Shown piece after piece: positions 35,326 through 44,812 of a DNA stretch of 64,000 bases. Source of the stretch: Paenibacillus gorillae (GTDB lineage Bacteria; Bacillota; Bacilli; Paenibacillales; Paenibacillaceae); contig NZ_CBVJ010000095.1 of NCBI RefSeq assembly GCF_000513275.1, positions 1-64,000 on the forward strand, read 5' to 3'. A program made the translations under genes and the position numbers. The notes under the pieces are model-generated. The model was not told the origin of the DNA and ran no database searches. It saw only the letters and a list, made by a program, of their open reading frames with translations. The number at the start of each line of letters is the position of its first letter. Position 1 is the first letter of the stretch.

Positions 35326-36558
35326 TTACCGCCGGTCTTTCGGCAGCATAATCGACAAAAGTCCAAACAATGGCAGTACGCTGCATGCAACCATAACGTC
35401 CGCGAGACCGTAATGATCCGCCGCTGTTCCGAATGCGATAGCACCGAGTCCACCCATTCCAAAAGCAAGACCCGTCACGAGTCCCGAAGCCATCCCCACT
35501 TTACCCGGCATAAGCTCTTGAGCATAGACGACACTGACTGCAAAGCCGGATTGCAGTATAAAGCCAAGTATGAAAATAACCGGATACACCCACTCGATCG
35601 ACAAATGCGGTAGCAGCAGGGCAAACGGTGCCGAACCGGCAATGGAGAAAAGCATCATTTGCTTGCGGCCAAACCGGTCCGCCAAGATGCCTCCGAAAAA
35701 CGTGCCCACAACACCCGCCGCCATGAACAGAAATAGCGGTACTTGCGCCTGCTTGATCGACAGACCATATTCACTTTGCAGAAAAAACTGATAAAAGCTG
35801 CCGATTCCGGCCGCATACCAGGATCTTGCAAATACGAGAATGAGCAGCAGACCGAGCGCGAAACCAATCGTTTTATTGCTGTACAGAGGCGGCTGCAAGC
35901 TGGCAGCTGCACCTCCGCCCGGTTTGGCTTTTGGCGCGGGCTTGCCCTTCTCAGCCAATTGTACCGAATACCATGGAACGACCTTCAGCAGAATGATTAT
36001 CGCCGCAATTGCTAGAAAGGTGCCAAACACAGCTCCCCGTTGACCTAACGGTACGAAAATATAAATCGTCATAAGCGGCGCCAGTGCCTGACCGAAATTC
36101 CCGCCTACCTGATAAATCGACTGCGCTAGTCCCCTTCTCCCTCCAGCAGCAAAGTACACAACGCGGGAACCTTCTGGATGAAAGACTGCGGAACCCAAGC
36201 CAACGAATACAACGGCGAGCAGCAGCAGCCAGAAATTCGGGGCATAAGCCAGTCCCGCCATCCCCACCATACTGCAAGCCATCCCTACTGGAAGCATCCA
36301 GGGAGCAGGCTTTTTATCCGACAATATGCCCACCACAGGCTGCAGCACGGATGAAGTCATATTAAGCGTAAAAGCGATCCAGCCGATCTGCCCCAGCTTG
36401 AGGCCCAGTGAATTTTCTACGATTGGAAAAAGTGCGGATACGACGGATTGCATCGAATCATTCAACATGTGAACAGAGCTAATTGCGACGAGAATAGAAA
36501 AAACGGTGCTTTGCTTAACCGCAGCAGATGCCGATGATGGCGATGACTGACCGGACAC
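35326..36558 (-). CDS. MFS transporter, fosmidomycin-resistance (Fsr) family
   Basis: Twelve-helix exporter of 410 residues. The family words are strong: AISSVHMLNDSMQSVVSALFPI at helix 1, GWIAFTLNMTSSVLQPVVGILSDKKP, and VFHPEGSRVVYFAAGGRRGLAQSIYQVGGNFGQALAPL. Fsr members export fosmidomycin and other small molecules; the natural substrate is unknown. Start GTG. It probably heads the transcript that includes the membrane protein gene downstream. Confidence 0.85.
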   Translation of the reverse strand: MSGQSSPSSASAAVKQSTVFSILVAISSVHMLNDSMQSVVSALFPIVENSLGLKLGQIGWIAFTLNMTSSVLQPVVGILSDKKPAPWMLPVGMACSMVGMAGLAYAPNFWLLLLAVVFVGLGSAVFHPEGSRVVYFAAGGRRGLAQSIYQVGGNFGQALAPLMTIYIFVPLGQRGAVFGTFLAIAAIIILLKVVPWYSVQLAEKGKPAPKAKPGGGAAASLQPPLYSNKTIGFALGLLLILVFARSWYAAGIGSFYQFFLQSEYGLSIKQAQVPLFLFMAAGVVGTFFGGILADRFGRKQMMLFSIAGSAPFALLLPHLSIEWVYPVIFILGFILQSGFAVSVVYAQELMPGKVGMASGLVTGLAFGMGGLGAIAFGTAADHYGLADVMVACSVLPLFGLLSIMLPKDRR

Positions 36559-36582
36559 TACCCAACACTTCCTTTATGTTTC

Positions 36583-37671
36583 TTAAAATGTTTCTGCCGT
36601 TTCCTTCCCGAAACGGATGCAGACAGGCGACTGCACATCAAGCAGCTTACCGCGTAAAGTGATTTTCCCGGACTCCTCGTCAATAGCAAACAAAGAAATA
36701 GAGCCTGTCGTCTGATGCGCAACTAGCAATTGGCCGCCGTCAGGTGTAATGGCGAAGTTGCGCGGCGTCTGGCCGCCGCAAGGCTCATGCTGGACAGCCG
36801 TCAGCAAACCTGTTTGCTGATCGACCGCAAATACGGCAATGCTGTCATGGCCCCGGTTGGAGGTGTACAAGAAGCGGCCTGATGGTGACAAGTGGATGTC
36901 TGCCGCGTCGCTTTTTCCTGTAAAATCGTACGGTAATGAAGAAATAGTCTCTATTGCCGTTAAATGACCGTTCGAACCGTCAACCTCAAATATCGTCACC
37001 GTAGAGTCAAGCTCGTTAATTACGTATGCATAAGGAAGATTGGCATGGAATACGATGTGGCGCGGACCTGCTCCTGCAGGGGTTTTACCTGCGGACAGAT
37101 AGTTCAGCCCGCCATTCTCTTCTTTATAAATATGGATTGAATCAGTGCCTAGATCGGTTACATAGACGAAAGAGCCGTTAGGCACGATTGCGTGTGCATG
37201 AGGAGCCTCCTGGCGAGCCGTATTAGGACCTAGCTGCGCTTGTTCACGCACCAAAGCTGTATTGGGAGCGAGCGAGCCATCCTTTTGAATAGGAAGACGG
37301 GCAGCATTTCCCCCGGTGTAATTGGCTATGTATAAGGACTGTCCTGCAGCATCCGTACTGACATAGCAAGGATGAGCGCCATGGGTCAGCTCGCGATTAA
37401 TAAGCGTAAGCTTGCCGGTCGCTGGATCAACGGCATAGGCAATAACCGAGCCTCCCACAGCTCCGTCTGTTTCAGCCGTTTCACTCACGGCATAAAGCCG
37501 CTCGCCGGATGGGTGAAGGGCAAGATAGGATGCGTTTTCTGCCCCAGACAGCTCCTGCTGTACGGTCAGCGTTCCCGCAGCCCCATTAAACCGGGCTACC
37601 CGGACCGTGGCTTGCTCCGCAGTTCCGTAGGAACCAATATATACAAGGCCTTCAAATGGCTTTCTCGTCAT
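36583..37671 (-). CDS. lactonase family beta-propeller protein (6-phosphogluconolactonase type)
   Basis: Cytosolic seven-bladed propeller of about 362 residues of the YkgB/Pgl type (COG2706), which hydrolyses 6-phosphogluconolactone or related lactones. Repeats such as SGRFLYTSNRGHDSIAVFAVD, GAGPRHIVFHANLPYAYVINELDSTVTIFEVD and GQTPRNFAITPDGGQLLVAHQ are diagnostic. A TTG at 37677 extends it by two residues; the ATG at 37671 is preferred. It is divergent from the LytTR gene. Confidence 0.88.
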   Translation of the reverse strand: MTRKPFEGLVYIGSYGTAEQATVRVARFNGAAGTLTVQQELSGAENASYLALHPSGERLYAVSETAETDGAVGGSVIAYAVDPATGKLTLINRELTHGAHPCYVSTDAAGQSLYIANYTGGNAARLPIQKDGSLAPNTALVREQAQLGPNTARQEAPHAHAIVPNGSFVYVTDLGTDSIHIYKEENGGLNYLSAGKTPAGAGPRHIVFHANLPYAYVINELDSTVTIFEVDGSNGHLTAIETISSLPYDFTGKSDAADIHLSPSGRFLYTSNRGHDSIAVFAVDQQTGLLTAVQHEPCGGQTPRNFAITPDGGQLLVAHQTTGSISLFAIDEESGKITLRGKLLDVQSPVCIRFGKETAETF

Positions 37672-37774
37672 GTTCAAACAACCCCGTTTCGAATAGTTTG
37701 CAAAGCGATGCTTTTAGCATAAGCCTGCCTGATTCCCAATTCAAGGGGAATTATCATTACCGCCCAAAAAATGC

Positions 37775-37803
37775 TTTTCAAAGACCAAATGGCATGATAT
37801 AAT
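37775..37803 (+). promoter_or_regulatory. promoter of the LytTR gene
   Basis: -35 TTTTCA (37775-37780), 17 bp, -10 TATAAT (37798-37803). Confidence 0.7.
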
Positions 37804-37816
37804 GTAAGCGCTAACA
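37803..37816 (+). promoter_or_regulatory. perfect cre site (CcpA) at the LytTR promoter
   Basis: TGTAAGCGCTAACA matches all 14 positions of TGWAANCGNTNWCA. It abuts the -10 box and covers the expected start of transcription, so CcpA binding should repress. Confidence 0.85.
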
Positions 37817-37852
37817 TTTCAGTGGTTCACATTTCAAAAGGGGGAATGCGGA

Positions 37853-38215
37853 ATGATGAATTCGACGCTGAGCGGAAGGAATGTGTATGAGGATTTCGAT
37901 CTGGAATCGGATGTGCTCTTCTTCAAGATCGGTTCGCTAGAGTTGGTTAGCTTTCACGGCAGAAACTATAATATAAAGAAAAGAATGACTGCCGAACAGA
38001 TTCAGAAGCTTACGCAGGAGCGCAGCTTCTTCCAGGTGAGCTCTAATATCTACATTAACATTGGCAAGATCAAATCGATCGCTGGCGGAATTGTTTATTT
38101 CGGAGGTGAGCACTCCGAATGCAAGCAGCTGCCGGTACCGCGCAGAAAGCAATATGTCATTCAGAAGCTGTTCATGCAGCGGGCGATTGAAAGTGAATTG
38201 CGCATTACGCCATAG
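37853..38215 (+). CDS. stand-alone LytTR DNA-binding domain protein
   Basis: Protein of 120 residues with only a LytTR domain: LESDVLFFKIGSLELVSFHGRNYNIKKRMTAEQI, FFQVSSNIYINIGKIKSI (the usual F.R.H.s.IVN segment), and LPVPRRKQYVIQKLF. It has no receiver domain, so control is not by phosphorylation but probably at expression, through the cre at its promoter, or by partners. RBS GGGGGAATG. It precedes galM by 115 bp without a visible terminator. Confidence 0.82.
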   Translation: MMNSTLSGRNVYEDFDLESDVLFFKIGSLELVSFHGRNYNIKKRMTAEQIQKLTQERSFFQVSSNIYINIGKIKSIAGGIVYFGGEHSECKQLPVPRRKQYVIQKLFMQRAIESELRITP

Positions 38216-38330
38216 TAAATACCCGATCAGCCGCCGCATTCCGTCCCTAACGGATGCGGCGGTTGTTTGTTGCGGGTGATCCTGTTATTCTAGGCAGAGA
38301 TCTATCGCATTCATAACTAGGAGGTCCATA

Positions 38331-39332
38331 ATGAGCGCACAAGGACAAGCATATGAACAAAACTTCAACGGTGAAAAAGCAGTATGGCTGGAGTGGAACA
38401 GCTACCAGGCAGCTGTACTTCCCGAAGTAGGAGCCAATCTAATCGCATTCCGCGATACGGACAAAAACTATCGTTTTCTGCATGAGCCGGCAGCCGATGA
38501 AATGGAAGGCTTCAAAGGGAATCCCGGTATCCACGGCATTCCGCTGCTGTTCCCTCCGAACCGATACGATGGCGGCCGCTTTGAATGGAACGGACGGACG
38601 TACCAGTTCCCAGTTAATGAGCCTAGAACCGGAAACTCGTTGCATGGCTTTGCACATACGGCTGTATGGAACGTTGAGGACTTTGGCGTAACAAAAACGG
38701 AAAGCTTTGTCGTATTGAAGCTGTCAGTCGACGAGAGTCACCCGATTTTCCAATACCTGCCTCATCAGTTCTCCATCAAGCTTCGTTACTCGCTAAACGC
38801 TGACGGATTGCTGCAGCATGTGTCGGTACATAACGAAGGCCAAGAAGCGATGCCTAATATGATCGGCTTCCATACGGCGATCAACGCGCCATTTGCGCCA
38901 AACAGCACGGCCGATGACTGCAAAATTACGATCACGGTCGGCGAGCGCTGGGAGCTTAGCGACCGCATGCTGCCAACAGGCAAGTTCCAGCCGCTGACAG
39001 CCGAAGAGGAAGCACTCAAAACGACCGGCGTTCACCCGTTCTGGGCGCCGATGGACAATCACTATACGGCACAGTCGCGTAACGGCAGCAACCGGATGGA
39101 GCTGACAGACAGCCGAGAGAACGTAAAGCTTGTCTACGATGTGGGAACAGGCTACAAGCAGTGGATGGTATGGAACCAGCATCCATCTGGCAAATTCTTT
39201 TGCCCAGAGCCGCAGTTGAACCTCGTCAACGCGCCGAACGTCGATCTTCCGGCTGAGCAGACCGGCCTTGTCTCGCTGGAGCCAGGCGGCATTTGGGAAC
39301 AGTCGGGACGACTGTACGTCGTTCAATTGTAA
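38331..39332 (+). CDS. galM: aldose 1-epimerase (mutarotase)
   Basis: Interconverts alpha and beta anomers of aldoses such as glucose and galactose. The 333 residues show the galactose mutarotase beta-sandwich with NSLHGFAHTAVWNV (His), GFHTAINAPFAPN (second His region) and FFCPEPQLNLVNAPN near the C-terminal Glu. RBS AGGAGG. It lies downstream of the LytTR gene and may share its catabolite control; a terminator follows. Assignment to galM as against a paralogue is by family only. Confidence 0.87.
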   Translation: MSAQGQAYEQNFNGEKAVWLEWNSYQAAVLPEVGANLIAFRDTDKNYRFLHEPAADEMEGFKGNPGIHGIPLLFPPNRYDGGRFEWNGRTYQFPVNEPRTGNSLHGFAHTAVWNVEDFGVTKTESFVVLKLSVDESHPIFQYLPHQFSIKLRYSLNADGLLQHVSVHNEGQEAMPNMIGFHTAINAPFAPNSTADDCKITITVGERWELSDRMLPTGKFQPLTAEEEALKTTGVHPFWAPMDNHYTAQSRNGSNRMELTDSRENVKLVYDVGTGYKQWMVWNQHPSGKFFCPEPQLNLVNAPNVDLPAEQTGLVSLEPGGIWEQSGRLYVVQL

Positions 39333-39354
39333 TTTGGCTTTGGTGCAGATAGGT

Positions 39355-39389
39355 AAGGCTGCCGAGAGAAATCTCGGCAGCCTTTTTTA
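39355..39389 (+). terminator. intrinsic terminator after galM
   Basis: AAGGCTGCCGAGA pairs with TCTCGGCAGCCTT, followed by TTTTT. Confidence 0.9.
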
Positions 39390-39590
39390 TGCATATTCGG
39401 TAACCCTAGTGTGTGTGAGTCGTATCATATGTGGAATCGCTGCGCGTTTCGTTCATGCTGCCGTTCTTGATTCCATTCTCTCATCGTCTTCACGATGAAT
39501 AATGGATAGAATCTGCAAAATGTCATCCTGAACTCGAATCGCTCCGCTTCTTCTCTGCCGATTTATGTGAGTCATGTAGATTATAAAGCA

Positions 39591-39780
39591 ATCAAAATGT
39601 AAAACTGCAGTTTGTCAGCCCGTTTTTCTGCGTTTTATCGCTTCAAAATGCAAAAGTGCAGTTTGATTGGTCTAAAAAGTCCCAAAAGGTCGAAATTCTA
39701 GCTTTTCAAATGCACTTTTACATTTTGATAGCTATTTTTAGTCATTTGAGGCTCATCAACCTGCACTTTTACATTTTGTT
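39591..39780. repeat. interspersed repeat, AAAATGCAAAAGTGCA family, copy 3
   Basis: Units at 39591-39617 and 39642-39669 (direct; TCAAAATGCAAAAGTGCAG) and at 39703-39729 and 39758-39780 (inverted; TGCACTTTTACATTTTG). Same layout as copies 1 and 2. The remainder of the gap 39390-40114 has only a short palindrome (39931-39952) and no credible gene. Confidence 0.85.
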
Positions 39781-39930
39781 TCACGTTCAGCGTAGCAAGA
39801 CTAGTTTGTATAGACTAATGAGATCGGTTTGTGGAATTTAGTTGAAGTGAGGTTCGAAGTTACATCTGAATGGGAGCATAATGTGGAACAACGAAAGTTC
39901 AGTCCGCGCATAGCTACTATACATTGAAAT

Positions 39931-39952
39931 GACGTGCCCGCGGGCACGTCAT
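39931..39952. repeat. 22-bp perfect GC-rich palindrome
   Basis: TGACGTGCCCG followed by its exact reverse complement. No T run follows, so it is not a normal terminator; it could be an operator or a protein-binding site. Confidence 0.6.
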
Positions 39953-40114
39953 CTTTGCTCAATTAAAGATCAATTAACCCCCGAGGGAGTTACTTCCTAG
40001 CTTATTTTCTTCTCTATTCATCTGGAGCATGGGAATATAATGCAGGGGTGTAACAATCTCTACTTCACTATTAGACCTTAGATACCCCATGTAGTTCAAA
40101 ATAGTTCAAAGCCC

Positions 40115-40882
40115 TTAAATCGCCGGCATCACATTGCCGCCGTTGACCGGAATGTAGGCGCCCGTGATGAAGCTCGACAGGTCGGAGGCGAGAAATGCCA
40201 CGGTGTTGGCGATTTCCTGGTCGCTTCCGCGGCGCTTCAGCGGCACGCTGCTTTCATATTGCTCATTGCGTTCGGTCTGCGCTTCGCGGTCGCGGTCGCT
40301 GATGGTCCACCCTGGCGCCACCTGGTTAACGGTAATTTGATGGCCGCCAACTTCCTTCGCAAGAACGCGGTAAATACCGTCCATTCCCCGTTTGCCTGCC
40401 GTATAGGCGGATTGGTTCGGGAAGTTTTGCATGGCGCATTCGGTGTTAATACCGATAAAACGGCCGCCCTTTCCTTGCTCGATCATCGCCGGCACAAATG
40501 CCTTCGCCAAATATACACTTTGCATAACGCAGGATTCGAACTGGCTTTCATAATCGGAAGCCGGCTGCTCGAGAATGCTCGTCCACTGATATTGGATGAC
40601 AGCGTTTGCAACAATGATATTAACCGTCCCCAATTGTTCGGTTGCCTCCGTCTTGATCCGCTCGATATCCTCTTGCTTCGTGACATTCCCCTGAACCGCA
40701 ATAGCCCGCCGACCAAGCGCTTCTACCTCCCGCTTCAGCTCCAAGGCTTTACCTTCATTGCTTAAGTAATGTATGACAATATCCGCTCCGCATTCAGCCA
40801 GCGTCCGTACCATCACGCGGCCGAGATCCCCTGTTGCTCCTGTGACAAGCGCAATGGAGCCCGATAAATTCAAGTTCAACAT
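40115..40882 (-). CDS. SDR family oxidoreductase (3-oxoacyl-ACP reductase-like)
   Basis: Short-chain dehydrogenase of 255 residues. NAD(P) motif TGATGDLGRVM, NAVIQY at the NNAG position, active-site SAYTAGKRGMDG with Y-x3-K, and the C-terminal FLASDLSSFITGAYIPVNGGNVM typical of FabG-like proteins. The catalytic Ser position reads as INTECAMQN, which lacks the usual Ser and should be checked. ATG at 40942 has no ribosome site; the ATG at 40882 follows AAGGGGG by eight bases and begins the conserved domain. Divergent from the dehydrogenase-Tat operon. Confidence 0.82.
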   Translation of the reverse strand: MLNLNLSGSIALVTGATGDLGRVMVRTLAECGADIVIHYLSNEGKALELKREVEALGRRAIAVQGNVTKQEDIERIKTEATEQLGTVNIIVANAVIQYQWTSILEQPASDYESQFESCVMQSVYLAKAFVPAMIEQGKGGRFIGINTECAMQNFPNQSAYTAGKRGMDGIYRVLAKEVGGHQITVNQVAPGWTISDRDREAQTERNEQYESSVPLKRRGSDQEIANTVAFLASDLSSFITGAYIPVNGGNVMPAI

Positions 40883-41068
40883 CCCATAATCCCCCTTATG
40901 CATCATTCGCTGCGATTTGGTTACCCCCTTATTTTCCATCATTGGACGGGAGAAGTCTATCCTTCATATTTTTCTCAGCCTTTATGGATGAATTTCGGAA
41001 AATAGGAAAAACTTCCGTTAAGCAAAAGTCATGAATAGGCAGTGAATGAGGAGGCAACGAGATCATCT

Positions 41069-41869
41069 ATGGCTGACAACAAAAACAACAACATCAATAA
41101 CAAAGATTCTAAGGAACAGCCGCAGGACACGTCACGGCGTAATTTCATGAAATATACCGGTACCGCGATCGGCGGTGCGGTCGTAGGCGGCCTGATCGGC
41201 GGCGTCATCGGCAATTCGATGAAAGGCAAGGAGAAGCCGGAGACCGGCGGCGTCAAACCGGGCACACCAGAAAAAACCACAAAAAACTTCAACGAAGCGC
41301 TTATGTTTTTGACACAGGATCAATTTCAAGTAACTGAAGCAGCCGTTGAACGCATTTTTCCCGAGGATGATACCGGACCGGGTGCAAAAGCGCTGGGCGT
41401 CGCTTTTTTCGTCGACCATCAGCTAGCAGGAGCCTATGGCATCAACGCTCGTGATTATATGCAAGGCCCTTTCTATCAGGCGGATGCGGAGCAAGGGTAC
41501 CAGCTTGGCTTCAAACGGCATGAGCTGTTTACGATGGGGCTGGCATCCATGCAAGAGTACAGCGCCAAAACCTATCAAAAAAAATTTACCGAGCTAAGCC
41601 CTGAAGAACAGGATGCTGTACTGACCGCATTCGAGAAAAGCGACGCTTCGCTCAAAGGCATCCCTGCAGGAACGTTCTTCAGTCTGCTTCGTCAGCTGAC
41701 AATCGAAGGCGTCTACGCCGATCCTCTGTACAGCGGCAACCGCAACATGGACGGCTGGAAAATGCGCAGCTATCCGGGCAACCAAATGAGCTATTATGAC
41801 GTGATCGACAAAGACGAATTCCAGAAGATCGATCCGCTAAGCTTGCATGATCATCTGAATATAGGTTAA
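41069..41869 (+). CDS. gluconate 2-dehydrogenase subunit 3 family protein with Tat signal
   Basis: Small subunit of a membrane-linked sugar-acid or sugar dehydrogenase; about 266 residues. The twin-arginine motif RRNFMKYTG followed by a Gly/Val hydrophobic stretch directs the folded protein, with its catalytic partner carried along, through TatAC. The C-terminal two-thirds (LTQDQFQVTEAAVERIFPEDDTGPGAKALGVAFFVDHQLAG) is the family core. Start at 41069 (ATG) rather than GTG 41042 is chosen because GAGGAGG lies between them. First gene of an operon with the GMC oxidoreductase, tatC and tatA. Confidence 0.88.
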   Translation: MADNKNNNINNKDSKEQPQDTSRRNFMKYTGTAIGGAVVGGLIGGVIGNSMKGKEKPETGGVKPGTPEKTTKNFNEALMFLTQDQFQVTEAAVERIFPEDDTGPGAKALGVAFFVDHQLAGAYGINARDYMQGPFYQADAEQGYQLGFKRHELFTMGLASMQEYSAKTYQKKFTELSPEEQDAVLTAFEKSDASLKGIPAGTFFSLLRQLTIEGVYADPLYSGNRNMDGWKMRSYPGNQMSYYDVIDKDEFQKIDPLSLHDHLNIG

Positions 41870-41882
41870 GGAGAGAGCAGAG

Positions 41883-43605
41883 ATGGCTACAAAATTGCCC
41901 AAGGTGCCCATCGTTATCGTTGGCTTAGGCTGGATGGGCGGCGTCATTGCCGCCGAGCTGACGAAGGCCGGACATAAGGTTGTCGCGCTGGAACGCGGCA
42001 AATCCAGTAAAAACAGAAGATTACTTCCACGTCCACGATGAACTGCGCTACTCGCAGCGCTATGATCTGATGCAGGATTTGTCCAAGGAAACGGTGACGT
42101 TCCGCTCCAATGAAAAAGTCCGCTCCTTGCCCATGCGCACGTACGGCTCCTTCCTTCTCGGTGACGGCATAGGCGGGGCTGGTGTCCATTGGAACGGGCA
42201 GTATCACCGCTTTCTCCCTTATGACTTCGAGATCTACTCCAAAACCGTCGAGCGCTACGGCAAGAAGAAAATCCCAGAAGGCATGATCATCCAGGACTGG
42301 GGCATTACCTACGACGAGCTCGACCCTTACTTCACCAAATTCGAAGCGATGGCGGGCATTTCCGGTGAGCAGCAGACGGTCGAATTTATCGGTAAAATGT
42401 CCAAGCCGTTCCCGACGCCGCCTATGAAAAAAACGCCAGCGATGAAAATGTTCGAGGAAGCCTCCAAATCGCTCGGCTACAAGCCTTACGTCATCGCCTC
42501 GGCTAATTTATCAGAAAACTATACGAATCCGGACGGTATCTCCCGGGGTGCCTGCCAATATTGCGCCTTCTGCGAGCGGTTCGGCTGCGAATACGGCTCC
42601 AAAGCAGACCCGGTCGTTACCGTCCTTCCCGTTGCTGAAAAAACCGGCAAGCTGGAGGTTCGCACACACGCCAACGTTACCCGTGTTCTTCATAAGGATG
42701 GAAAGGCGACGGGTGTGGTGTATGTAAATACGCCAACTGGTGAGGAATTCGAGCAGCCGGCTGATCTTGTTATTTTGGCAAGCTATGTTTTCTCGAACGT
42801 ACGCTTGCTGTTGATGTCGAAGCTGGGCAAGCCGTATGATCCGAAATCGGGTACCGGTGTTGTCGGACGCAATTACGCCTATCAGATTGTCGGCGGTTCA
42901 TCCACTGCTTTCTTCGAGGAGAAGGAATTCAATACGTTCATGGGAGCCGGGGCGCTTGGAAGCTCAATTGACGAGTTCAATGGCGACAACTTTGACCATA
43001 GCTCGCTCGATTTTCTCCATGGCGGCAATATACGGCTGACTCAAACGGGAAATCGGCCGATCGCCACCAACCCGACGCCAAAGGGGACACCGTCATGGGG
43101 CAAAGATTTTAAACAAAAGTCAATCCATTACGCGAATCGGACGCTAAGCGTCGGCATTCAAGGCGCCAACATGCCGTTCCGCCACCATTATCTCGATCTC
43201 GATCCGGTCTACAAGGATATTTACGGTGATCCGCTTATCCGGCTGACCTATGATTTCGAGGATCAGGACAAGAAGCTAGTCTCCTACATTGCGGAGAAGA
43301 CAAAATCGATTGCCGAGGCCATGAAACCAAGTTTTGTTGAGACGGGTAACCAAATTTCAAAGTACAGCATTGTGCCCTATCAGTCGACTCACAACACAGG
43401 CGGTGTCGTGATGGGCAAAGATCCATCCACTTCCACAGTCAATAATTACCTGCAAATGTGGGATGCAGACAACGTATTTGTCGTTGGCGCTTCGGCGTTT
43501 GCCCATAACAGCGGCTACAATCCGACGGCCACCATCGGCGCGCTTGCGTACCGTGCTGTAGAAGGCATCCTTAAGTTTTTGGAAAAAGGAGGGCCACTGG
43601 CTTAG
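41883..43605 (+). CDS. GMC family oxidoreductase, frameshifted near the N terminus
   Basis: FAD-dependent dehydrogenase, catalytic partner of the Tat-signal subunit. The ATG at 41883 follows AAGGAGAG and encodes the FAD motif (VPIVIVGLGWMGGVIAAELTKAGH...VALERGK); this frame runs into TGA at 42046-42048. The rest (NPVKTEDYFHVHDELRYS onward, 530 residues, with GGAGVHWNGQ and the C-terminal HNTGGVVMG...HNSGYNPTATIGALA) is in the +1 frame, so a one-base insertion or two-base loss lies near 42000-42003. Without repair the enzyme would lack its FAD loop. The three Cys in CQYCAFCERFGCEYG suggest a metal cluster as in related dehydrogenases. Confidence 0.8.
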
Positions 43606-44385
43606 ATGGATATGCAGCAGGATGTCGTCCTTCATCTGACCGAGCTTCGCAAACGGCTAATTTATGTAGCCGGATGGTTTCTGGGCGCACTGGGCCTCGG
43701 CATCTATCTGTCGCCGCACCTGCTGCGCTTCATTCAATCGAACCTTGGTTCCTTAAATGTCCAGTGGAGCGTATTTGCGTTATCCGACGGACTGCTTGTC
43801 TACATGAAATGCGCCATGCTGTTCGGCTTTGCAGCTACCCTGCCGTTCCTGCTTTATCATATATGGGCATTTGCCCGCCCTGGCTTGACCGAGCGTGAGG
43901 CAAAAGGCGCACTCTGGTTCGTTCCCGCCTCCGCGATCTTGTTTGCGTTTGGCGTCTTGTTCGGCTATACGGTGGCGCTGCCGATGATGATCCGCTTCAT
44001 GATCAAGCTGAATCATACGATAGGTGCGAACGAAGTATACGGGCTGCAGCATTTCGTTTCTTTTCTGCTCAGCTTCCTGTTCCCAATGGGTATCGCCTTC
44101 GAAATGCCGCTCGTCATGCTGTTTCTGACGCTGATTGGCGTACTGACGCCAGGCCGGGTAAGGTTTGTGCGAAAATACGCCTACGTTGGGCTTGCTGTCC
44201 TCGGCGCTTGCATCTCGCCGCCGGATTTCGTCTCGCATCTATCCGTGACGGTTCCACTGCTCATATTGTTTGAAGTGAGCGTATTCGTCTCCTGGCGCTA
44301 CTCCCTGGCGAAGAAAAGAAAACTGGCAGATCTGACGAGCAGCACTCCCAATCCAAATTCCAACCCTAATCCTAATCCGACGTGA
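43606..44385 (+). CDS. tatC: Sec-independent protein translocase TatC
   Basis: Six-helix membrane receptor of 259 residues that recognises twin-arginine signals. The start VVLHLTELRKRLIYV, the segment EREAKGALWFVPASAILFAFGVLFGY and GIAFEMPLVMLFLTLIGVLTP are diagnostic. Its ATG touches the TAG of the GMC gene. The end is Asn-Pro repeats (PNPNSNPNPNP), an odd low-complexity tail. Linkage to a Tat substrate indicates a dedicated transporter, like TatAdCd with PhoD in B. subtilis. Confidence 0.93.
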   Translation: MDMQQDVVLHLTELRKRLIYVAGWFLGALGLGIYLSPHLLRFIQSNLGSLNVQWSVFALSDGLLVYMKCAMLFGFAATLPFLLYHIWAFARPGLTEREAKGALWFVPASAILFAFGVLFGYTVALPMMIRFMIKLNHTIGANEVYGLQHFVSFLLSFLFPMGIAFEMPLVMLFLTLIGVLTPGRVRFVRKYAYVGLAVLGACISPPDFVSHLSVTVPLLILFEVSVFVSWRYSLAKKRKLADLTSSTPNPNSNPNPNPT

Positions 44386-44453
44386 CGTCGGGGATAGATT
44401 AGACAGCCTCAATCAGTATCAGACTTGTTCAACCTACTAAGGAGGGATAAACT

Positions 44454-44660
44454 ATGTTCAACAATATTGGCATTTCCGGGTTGATTATTATTTTCGCCAT
44501 CGCTTTGATCGTTTTTGGGCCCGCCAAGCTTCCACAGCTCGGCAGAGCGTTCGGCGATACGCTGCGCGAATTCCGCAACTCGACGAAAGGCATCGCCGAC
44601 GACCCTGCTCCTCAGCCAGCCCCGATTCAAGTGCAGCAGGACGACCATTTGCTGAAATAA
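44454..44660 (+). CDS. tatA: Sec-independent protein translocase TatA
   Basis: Pore-forming Tat subunit of 68 residues: an N-terminal membrane helix ([36 protein letters not shown]) with the conserved FGP hinge and amphipathic helix, and a short charged tail. RBS AAGGAGGG. It follows tatC and ends the operon. Confidence 0.93.
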   Translation: MFNNIGISGLIIIFAIALIVFGPAKLPQLGRAFGDTLREFRNSTKGIADDPAPQPAPIQVQQDDHLLK

Positions 44661-44670
44661 CTGATTTGTA

Positions 44671-44708
44671 GAACCCCCTCCGTCTTGTTGTAGATGGAGG
44701 GGGTTTTA
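44671..44708 (+). terminator. intrinsic terminator of the dehydrogenase-Tat operon
   Basis: AACCCCCTCC pairs with GGAGGGGGTT, followed by TTAT. Confidence 0.85.
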
Positions 44709-44812
44709 TTTTCACAAAATTGCGGCTTCGTTACCTCCATCTCCGGAAGGCCCATCTATCTCCGCCGGTTGCCCTCTCTGATTAGGTAGCACGAACGTAG
44801 CTCTCTGGAGAG

